Positions 1-4,407 of a DNA stretch of 17,859 nucleotides are shown here, piece by piece. Positions within the stretch are counted from its first letter, which is position 1, and each line of letters opens with the position of its first letter. The notes under the pieces were generated by a model. It ran no database searches and was not told where the DNA came from. It was given only the letters and a program-made list of their open reading frames with translations. Both the position numbers and the translations under genes were made by a program. Origin of the DNA: Roseburia sp. (lineage in GTDB: Bacteria > Bacillota > Clostridia > Lachnospirales > Lachnospiraceae); contig DMYD01000025.1 of the NCBI GenBank assembly GCA_003483745.1, positions 1,610 through 19,468 on the forward strand. Direction: 5' to 3'.

Positions 1-276
1 GCAAAGAGTGCATTTAAGAATAATAAGAAACTAAAGACGGTTACGATCGGTAAGAATGTATCAAAGATCGGAGCAAATGTCTTTTCCGGATGCAAGAAGT
101 TAAAGACAATTACGATAAAATCTACAAAACTGAAAGCAAAGACACTTTCTAAGAGTACATTTAAAGGAATCACAAAAGCAACCACGGTCAAAGTACCGAA
201 GAAGAAATTATCCGCTTATAAGAAATTATTTAAGAGCAGGGGACTTTCTTCCAAAATAAAAGTAAAGGCATACTAA
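1..276 (+). CDS. BspA-like leucine-rich-repeat surface protein, C-terminal end (5' end outside window)
   Basis: The reading frame is open from base 1 to a TAA at 274-276 and gives 91 residues. It shows two LRR_5 (BspA type) repeats with the pattern AF-x(n)-LKTVTIGKNV and the next unit VFSGCKKLKTITIKS, followed by a lysine-rich tail ending in VKAY. In this family such repeats form the extracellular part of large cell-surface or secreted proteins, and the KVPKKK-x-AYKKLF tail is the usual C-terminal cap. The signal peptide and the rest of the protein lie upstream of the window. Its role is probably adhesion or surface display, which is a family-level inference. A hairpin terminator follows 10 bases after the stop. 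Confidence 0.88.
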   Translation, partial: AKSAFKNNKKLKTVTIGKNVSKIGANVFSGCKKLKTITIKSTKLKAKTLSKSTFKGITKATTVKVPKKKLSAYKKLFKSRGLSSKIKVKAY

Positions 277-286
277 AGTAAGACAG

Positions 287-336
287 ACAACGTTACAGAA
301 TACAGGTTTTCCTGCGGACTGTAGCGTTGTTTTTTT
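287..336 (+). terminator. Rho-independent terminator of the BspA-like gene
   Basis: ACAACGTTACAG (287-298) pairs with CTGTAGCGTTGT (319-330) with one G-T wobble, and the loop holds a smaller CAGG/CCTG hairpin. The 3' arm runs into a T tract (327-336 is mostly T). It sits directly after the stop codon at 276. Confidence 0.85.
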
Positions 337-390
337 CTGGTGCAATCTATGGCAGGATAGGTATAGAATATTTTCAGAAGAAATGGTAAA

Positions 391-486
391 ATGAAATCGG
401 TCAATCCGTGCAGAGATGCGTGTGGCTCCGGCTGCATTACCTGCGACACTTTTTTCAATAGCGTAGGCTTAGCGGTGTTATCGTGA
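391..486 (+). other. Possible 31-residue cysteine-rich mini-ORF
   Basis: The ATG at 391 opens a 31-codon frame with cysteines at residues 7, 11, 15 and 18 (CRDACGSGCITC), a spacing that could bind metal or be a coincidence. A weak AGAAG lies about 10 bases upstream of the ATG. It lies in a stretch of about 260 bases between the terminator and the next convincing gene and runs towards another open fragment in a different frame (473-589), so the pair may be remains of one decayed gene. I do not recognise the sequence. Confidence 0.2.
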
Positions 487-589
487 GGTAGCGGATGACC
501 TTTTTATGTATTGCTTTAGGAAAAGGATGAAAGAACTGATTGACTCCGATGCAAATAAAGTAACCAATGTGTTTAGCACAATTTTATGA
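473..589 (+). pseudogene. Unrecognised gene remnant just upstream of the YYQWY gene
   Basis: The frame from 473 (after a TAG) to the TGA at 587-589 encodes about 38 residues, including FRKRMKELIDSDANKVTNVF, which has a protein-like composition with an amphipathic, charged stretch. An internal ATG lies at 506 but without a clear ribosome site. The end overlaps the ribosome site of the gene starting at 600. It may be the tail of a larger gene whose earlier part is the cysteine-rich frame at 391-486, broken by a frameshift near 470. No family could be named. Confidence 0.25.
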
Positions 590-599
590 GGTGAGAAAA

Positions 600-1016
600 A
601 TGCGGGCATATTCAGAGATATATTTAGATGATGTGGTAGAGAGTCAGGGAAAACTGTTTGATTTTGTAGCGCAGACATTTCCTGAAAATGATACTACGGA
701 TTTTATAGAAGCGTATATGAAAAGTAAAACCAGAAAATATATCGATGAGTCGATGGCGTATGTTAATACCATGGATGCTAAAGAATTATGGAAATATTTT
801 TCGGATACAGAAAAGTATAAATTGAAAGCCGGAAAGGCTTTAGAAGGGTTTATGCCGGACTGGATTGGCGAGTTTTATGCGTATTATCAATGGTACTATA
901 ATATTCCAAGTTCGGAGGTGATAGAAAAAGTACCGTTAAATTTTCTGATGAAGGCGTATCACGGACTGCATGACTTAGAGCTTGATCTGGCAGTAAAAAA
1001 GGTAGGTGCAGCTTAA
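600..1016 (+). CDS. YYQWY-motif small protein, putative partner of a DUF3990 system
   Basis: 138 residues from the ATG at 600, chosen over an upstream start at 567 because GAGGTGA sits 5 bases before it. The N-terminus (MRAYSEIYLDDVVESQGKLF) and the C-terminal WIGEFYAYYQWYYNIPSSEV followed by a GLHDLEL segment match the layout of a small uncharacterised family common in gut Clostridia, as I recall it: Y-x-E-x-YLDD-A/V, then AYYQWYT, then LHEADxSK. Members often lie beside DUF3990 genes, as here. No enzyme motif is visible; a binding or antitoxin role is inferred from context only. The stop is one base before the next ATG (TAA at 1014-1016, ATG at 1018), so it is co-translated with the NADAR gene. 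The N-terminal half is less typical than the C-terminal half. Confidence 0.75.
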   Translation: MRAYSEIYLDDVVESQGKLFDFVAQTFPENDTTDFIEAYMKSKTRKYIDESMAYVNTMDAKELWKYFSDTEKYKLKAGKALEGFMPDWIGEFYAYYQWYYNIPSSEVIEKVPLNFLMKAYHGLHDLELDLAVKKVGAA

Positions 1017-1017
1017 A

Positions 1018-1491
1018 ATGGGTATTTTATGTTTTCATAATCCTGATGAAGAAAATGGGTACTTGAGCAACTGGTATATGTCACAGTTTCATGTAAATGG
1101 AATCGGATTTTCATCTATGGAGCAATATATGATGTATAAAAAGGCAGTTTGTTTCAGAGATGATGTAATAGCTGAAAAGATATTGGAAACAAATGAGGTT
1201 GGAGCGATAAAAGAACTGGGACGTATGGTGGCGGGATATAATGAAAATTACTGGAATGGTATAAGGCAGATTGTAGTTTATGAAGGACTTATAGCAAAAT
1301 TTTCCCAAAATGATAAATTGAGAGAAGGTTTGTTACATACGAAAGATCAAATTCTTGCAGAATGTGCGGTAAAAGACAGGATTTGGGGGATTGGATTATC
1401 TATGAAAGATCCAGATCGGATGGATTTGAACAAATGGAAAGGTCAAAACCTGTTGGGATATGCATTGATGATGGTAAGAGACAGGTTGTAA
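1018..1491 (+). CDS. NADAR-family ADP-ribose N-glycosidase (YbiA-like)
   Basis: 157 residues with the full NADAR signature in order: LSNWYMSQFHVNGIGFSSMEQYMMYKKA near residues 15-42, a LGR segment near 65, NYWNGIRQIVVYEGLIAKFSQN near 75-96, LLHT near 103, and the C-terminal WGIGL...W-x-GQNLLGYAL block. These motifs form the nucleotide-ribose pocket in the family. Known members cleave N-glycosidic bonds: YbiA-like enzymes act in riboflavin-pathway damage control, and NADAR proteins in DarT-NADAR operons remove ADP-ribose from guanine in DNA as antitoxins. The length matches a complete single-domain enzyme. AAGGTAGG lies about 10 bases before the ATG, inside the end of the preceding gene. The nearby DUF3990 gene makes an ADP-ribosyl glycohydrolase or antitoxin role attractive, but that is inference. 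Confidence 0.9.
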   Translation: MGILCFHNPDEENGYLSNWYMSQFHVNGIGFSSMEQYMMYKKAVCFRDDVIAEKILETNEVGAIKELGRMVAGYNENYWNGIRQIVVYEGLIAKFSQNDKLREGLLHTKDQILAECAVKDRIWGIGLSMKDPDRMDLNKWKGQNLLGYALMMVRDRL

Positions 1492-1493
1492 AT

Positions 1494-1952
1494 GTTGTTA
1501 CTTGGGAACAGCGTAAGTTGGGAGATGTATTTGATGGACTTCAGAATAATACCTTTTCAAGAGCAGATTTGAATTATGAATCCGGTGCTGTTAAAAACGT
1601 TCACTATGGTGATGTACTGATCAAATTTGGTGACTTTATAGATGTTTCCAAGGATGAATTACCATTTATAACCGATGAATCGCAGACTACAAAATACAAC
1701 AGTTCTTTTTTGCAGGATGCATATCACAAGCAGCTTATTCCGTTAATGCAAGGAATAAAAGTAACATCAATATCAAAGAGCGCACTTCAAGAGGCAGATA
1801 TGATCTTACCGAAATCATTTGAAGAACAGGCACAAATTGGAGAGTATTTTTCCAACATTGACCACCTTATCAACCTTCATCAGCGTAAGTGTAATTGGTT
1901 AAAAAATTTGAAAGAATATATGCTAAAGAACATCTTCCCAAGGTATAAGTAA
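1494..1952 (+). pseudogene. hsdS: Type I restriction specificity subunit HsdS, 5'-truncated with internal deletion
   Basis: The frame begins just after the NADAR stop with VTWEQRKLGDVFDGLQN, the conserved opening of an HsdS target-recognition half, and ends with the conserved repeat EEQAQIGEYFSNIDHLINLHQRK...LKEYMLKNIFP. No start codon or ribosome site belongs to this homology; the frame is open upstream only by overlap with the NADAR gene. The middle is too short. FLQD (to 1718) is followed at once by AYHKQLIPLMQ, whereas HsdS proteins of this type have roughly 45 further residues there, including the GDV-I and SGLHT segments of the recognition core. The deletion is in frame near 1716-1721. 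The first half of HsdS and all of hsdM are also missing. The product could not recognise DNA normally. Confidence 0.85.
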
Positions 1953-2016
1953 AGAAAGTGTGCTAAAATTATATAGAAAATAGAAATGACGTAAATGTTA
2001 TAAGGGGTGAAAGTAA

Positions 2017-2487
2017 ATGATTGTGTATCACGGAAGTGGAGAGATGGTAGAATTTCCGGAAATAAGAAAAACGAAATACACAAAAGATTTTTCCTGGGGA
2101 TTTTATTGTACTAACGACTATGAACAGGCATACAGATGGGCTGAAAGACGACATAAAAATGGAGTAATAAATTGCTATGAATATATAGAAAATCCCAAAT
2201 TAAAGATAAAGAAATTTGATAAAATGTCTGATGAATGGCTTGATTTTATTGCAGAATGTCGCTCTGGAAAATTACATGATTACGATATTGTAGAGGGACC
2301 TATGGCAGATGATACAATTTGGAATTTTGTAAACGATTTTTTGAGCGGACTTATTTCCCGTAAAGTTTTTTGGGAATATGCAAAATTTAAACACCCAACG
2401 CATCAGATTAGTTTTCACACTATTCAGGCACTTGCCTGTCTGAAATACGAAAGGAGTGAGACGATATATGAAAGATCTGATACATGA
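2017..2487 (+). CDS. DUF3990 protein, predicted ADP-ribosyltransferase-like toxin or effector
   Basis: 156 residues with AGGGGTGA eight bases before the ATG. The DUF3990 layout is complete: MIVYHGS at the N-terminus (His5), GFYCTNDYEQAYRWAERR at 28-45 (Tyr30), EWLDFIAECRSGK near 74, YDIVEGPMADDTIW near 92, and HQISFHTIQALACLKYERS near 129-147. His5, Tyr30 and Gln130 occupy the places of the H-Y-E/Q catalytic triad of ADP-ribosyltransferase folds, the superfamily to which I place DUF3990. The substrate is unknown. The last 20 bases overlap the next gene, so the two are probably translationally coupled. NADAR lies upstream, separated by the hsdS wreck. As toxin versus modifying enzyme, only the fold class can be argued from sequence. 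Confidence 0.85.
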   Translation: MIVYHGSGEMVEFPEIRKTKYTKDFSWGFYCTNDYEQAYRWAERRHKNGVINCYEYIENPKLKIKKFDKMSDEWLDFIAECRSGKLHDYDIVEGPMADDTIWNFVNDFLSGLISRKVFWEYAKFKHPTHQISFHTIQALACLKYERSETIYERSDT

Positions 2488-2908
2488 CAATTTGTTTTAT
2501 GTGTGTACGGTAATAGAATTTGTTGCCAGAAGTACACATAATCATGTTCGGGATATCGTAAATAAATTGTCTGATGATGATATCGAGCATCAGTTAAAGG
2601 CTGCGTCTGTCAATCATTGTCTTTCTATGGAACAAATATGTGATGAATGGGTTGAGGATTATGACATTTCAGATGGAAATTATAATAATGTATCAGCTTG
2701 TCGTTATGCTGTGCCATCTGTGACCTCTATAGGCAGAGTTTATCAAAGACTTATCTTAGATGTCATGAAAGATAATGTAATAGAGACATTGCGCAAGGTA
2801 TATAACTCTTTTATGAGTGATGAGATTTCAGACTTTAATTCAAGTTTTTATTATAGCAATCCTGATTATCTGAAATGTTCTTATGAAGAAGGACATGTTT
2901 TAAGTTAG
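2468..2908 (+). CDS. NSSFYY-motif protein paired with DUF3990
   Basis: 146 residues from the ATG at 2468. AAAGGAG at 2450-2456 is 11 bases upstream and a GTG at 2456 overlaps that site, so the ATG is preferred. The protein opens DNLFYVCTVIEFVARSTHN, has VSACRYAVPSVTSIGRVYQRLI in the middle (near residues 74-95) and ends VYNSFMSDEISDFNSSFYYSNPDYL. I recall the same pattern in small hypothetical proteins encoded next to DUF3990 genes in gut Clostridia, but know no function. No signal peptide, membrane segment or catalytic motif is evident. It overlaps the DUF3990 frame by 20 bases and is likely expressed with it, so it may be a cognate partner, either an antitoxin or an adaptor. The length looks complete. 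Confidence 0.78.
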   Translation: MKDLIHDNLFYVCTVIEFVARSTHNHVRDIVNKLSDDDIEHQLKAASVNHCLSMEQICDEWVEDYDISDGNYNNVSACRYAVPSVTSIGRVYQRLILDVMKDNVIETLRKVYNSFMSDEISDFNSSFYYSNPDYLKCSYEEGHVLS

Positions 2909-2959
2909 ATGGTGTAAAAATCAAAGCATTTCATGTTCCTAAAGGAGCAAGAAAAAATT

Positions 2960-3217
2960 ATGGCAGAATTAGAAGCAGTCATTGAAAAAAGACTGATCGA
3001 TCAGTTATGCAGTGGTGAGTCACAGTGGACATACCGGCCGGATATCCGGACAGAAGAGCAGCTTTGGAACAACTTTAAATACATTTTAGAGCAGAATAAT
3101 AAGGCAAAATTAAATGATACCCCATTATCAGACTCAGAATTTGCAAAAGTGAAGAATGATCTTTCACATGTCTCCTTCTATGATGCCGGGAAATCAAGTA
3201 CAGCACATTTTATATGA
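2960..3217 (+). pseudogene. hsdR: Type I restriction endonuclease HsdR, N-terminal stump
   Basis: From the ATG at 2960 the frame reads MAELEAVIEKRLIDQL...SQWTYRPDI-RTEEQLWNNFKYILEQNN...LSDSEFAKVKNDLSHVSFYDAG, the very start of HsdR proteins of this type, which continue for about a thousand residues with nuclease and helicase domains. Homology stops at about 3189 after roughly 77 codons. The frame then runs into antisense of an integrase fragment and stops at 3217. AAAGGAG at 2941-2947 is 12 bases before the ATG. The type I locus would normally read hsdM, hsdS, hsdR; here the DUF3990 pair sits between the hsdS and hsdR remains and hsdM is gone. A small truncated protein may still be made but cannot cut DNA. 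Confidence 0.85.
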
Positions 3218-3459
3218 TGGTGAAAATCGAGAGTGGTTTGATGCTCGTGTGTAGAAGCATAATCATTTAATAATTTCTGATAGGAAATTCGGTCGAGATC
3301 ACTGATGATAAGGTCAGGCACAAGTTTTTCAAGCCAGTGATGAGCCATCAGATATTTTTTCATAGTTACAGTTCTTATGGCACCTTCTTTGTATACGGTG
3401 ATTCATTGTTTGTAATAGTCGCAGAATAAGATGGTGCTATTATCTTTTGCTGTATTCAT
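3190..3459 (-). pseudogene. Tyrosine integrase remnant (N-terminal part, nonsense-mutated and truncated)
   Basis: On the minus strand an ATG at 3459-3457 follows AAAGGAG at the right distance and reads MNTAKDNSTILFCDYYKQ, then TGA at 3405-3403 where a tryptophan is expected, then ITVYKEGAIRTVTMKKYL and ISYQKLLNDYA-x-THE...TTLDFHHHIK-x-AVLD. This is the SAM-like arm and core-binding N-terminal region of phage or ICE integrases. The frame is cut at about 3193, abutting the hsdR stump, and the catalytic R-H-R-H-Y domain is absent. It marks an element that once sat here or the deletion that removed both hsdR and the integrase C-terminus. It is inactive on present evidence. Confidence 0.78.
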
Positions 3460-3623
3460 AAATAATCTCCTTTGTCCGTTTTGCATACGCCGATTGCACG
3501 CAGATGTAAAAGAAAAATACCTGGTGTTGTAAGTTGTATGGACAAACATATTGTACCTAATTTTTATAGAATAAATCTATGCTTTCTATGGTAATTCTAA
3601 ACAAATTACAAACGATTGGCATA

Positions 3624-3636
3624 CTGGTATGACCAG
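3624..3636. promoter_or_regulatory. GntR/FadR-like palindrome upstream of the hypB promoter
   Basis: CTGGTATGACCAG is a perfect 5-3-5 inverted repeat whose core TGGTATGACCA fits the general TNGTNNNACNA operator form of FadR-type GntR regulators. It ends six bases before the -35 hexamer of the hypB promoter. The regulator is not in the window. Confidence 0.5.
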
Positions 3637-3642
3637 AATTTA

Positions 3643-3671
3643 TTGACACCACCACACTGAAATGATAGAAT
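3643..3671 (+). promoter_or_regulatory. Sigma-A promoter of the hypB operon
   Basis: TTGACA (3643-3648), a 17-base spacer and TAGAAT (3666-3671) give a near-consensus vegetative promoter. The hypB start at 3727 lies about 55 bases downstream of the -10, leaving a short leader. The upstream bases 3460-3623 hold no gene that I can support. Confidence 0.8.
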
Positions 3672-3726
3672 TTATCTATAAGTAACAGATAAGGCAAAAA
3701 ATGTTACATCAGAAATGGAGATTATC

Positions 3727-4407
3727 ATGGGAAATGTACGGATTCTGGAAGTAAAACAGAGCATTTTCGAGAGCAATGACAAGCAGGCAGCATTGCTTCG
3801 CGAAGAACTGAAAAAAGACGGAGTATTCTTATTGAACCTGATGTCATCGCCTGGATCAGGCAAGACAACGACGCTGACACGCACGATCGAGGCATTGAAA
3901 GATGACTTGAAAATCGGTGTCATGGAAGCAGATATTGATTCGGATGTGGATGCTGAGACAATATTAAAGACCGGAGCAAAAGCAATCCAGCTTCACACGG
4001 GCGGTATGTGTCATCTGGATGCGGATATGACGAGACAGGGACTAAAAGGACTTGGAACAGAAGATGTGGAACTGGTTATTTTAGAGAATGTCGGAAACCT
4101 GGTATGTCCAGCAGAGTTCGACACGGGTGCAGTGAAAAATGCGATGATCTTATCCGTACCGGAAGGACACGACAAACCTTTAAAATATCCGCTGATGTTT
4201 TCTATCTGTGATGTGGTACTGATCAACAAAATAGATGTGATGCCATATTTTGATTTTGATCTGGAACAGTGCAAAAAGAATATCTTAATGCGCAATCCGA
4301 ATGCAAAGATCATCCCAATCTGTGCAAAGACAGGTGAAGGTATAGAGGAATGGGCAGACTGGCTGAAAAAAGAGACTGCTGCATGGAAAGAGGAGGAACA
4401 CGCGTGA
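3727..4407 (+). CDS. hypB: Hydrogenase/urease-type nickel insertion GTPase HypB
   Basis: 226 residues. The ATG at 3727 is preferred to the in-frame ATG at 3715 because GGAG lies just before it and MGNVRILEVKQSIF is a typical HypB start. Features in order: Walker A SPGSGKTT (41-48), the switch region GGMCHLDADM with the nickel-binding Cys95-His96 pair, ENVGNLVCPAEFD with Cys127, and the NKID base-recognition motif. These match HypB, a G3E (SIMIBI) GTPase that loads Ni into the [NiFe]-hydrogenase precursor with HypA in the cytoplasm. It lacks the N-terminal CxxCGC site and the His-rich store found in some relatives. It is the first gene after the promoter and overlaps the next start (GTGA). Oddly, the neighbours are [FeFe] maturases and no hypCDEF are present. 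Confidence 0.95.
   Translation: MGNVRILEVKQSIFESNDKQAALLREELKKDGVFLLNLMSSPGSGKTTTLTRTIEALKDDLKIGVMEADIDSDVDAETILKTGAKAIQLHTGGMCHLDADMTRQGLKGLGTEDVELVILENVGNLVCPAEFDTGAVKNAMILSVPEGHDKPLKYPLMFSICDVVLINKIDVMPYFDFDLEQCKKNILMRNPNAKIIPICAKTGEGIEEWADWLKKETAAWKEEEHA

Noticed and set aside
1362..1952. A 196-residue protein starting inside the NADAR gene
   Set aside because: The first 43 codons are an out-of-frame reading of NADAR; only the part after 1494 is HsdS-like.
1953..2016. Promoter in front of DUF3990
   Set aside because: TGTGCTAAAAT resembles an extended -10, but no -35 lies at a suitable distance, so I do not list it.
2909..2975. Frame LDGVKIKAFHVPKGARKN overlapping the hsdR start
   Set aside because: Too short, without a start, and in conflict with the clear hsdR N-terminus; perhaps the tail of a lost gene, but unsupported.
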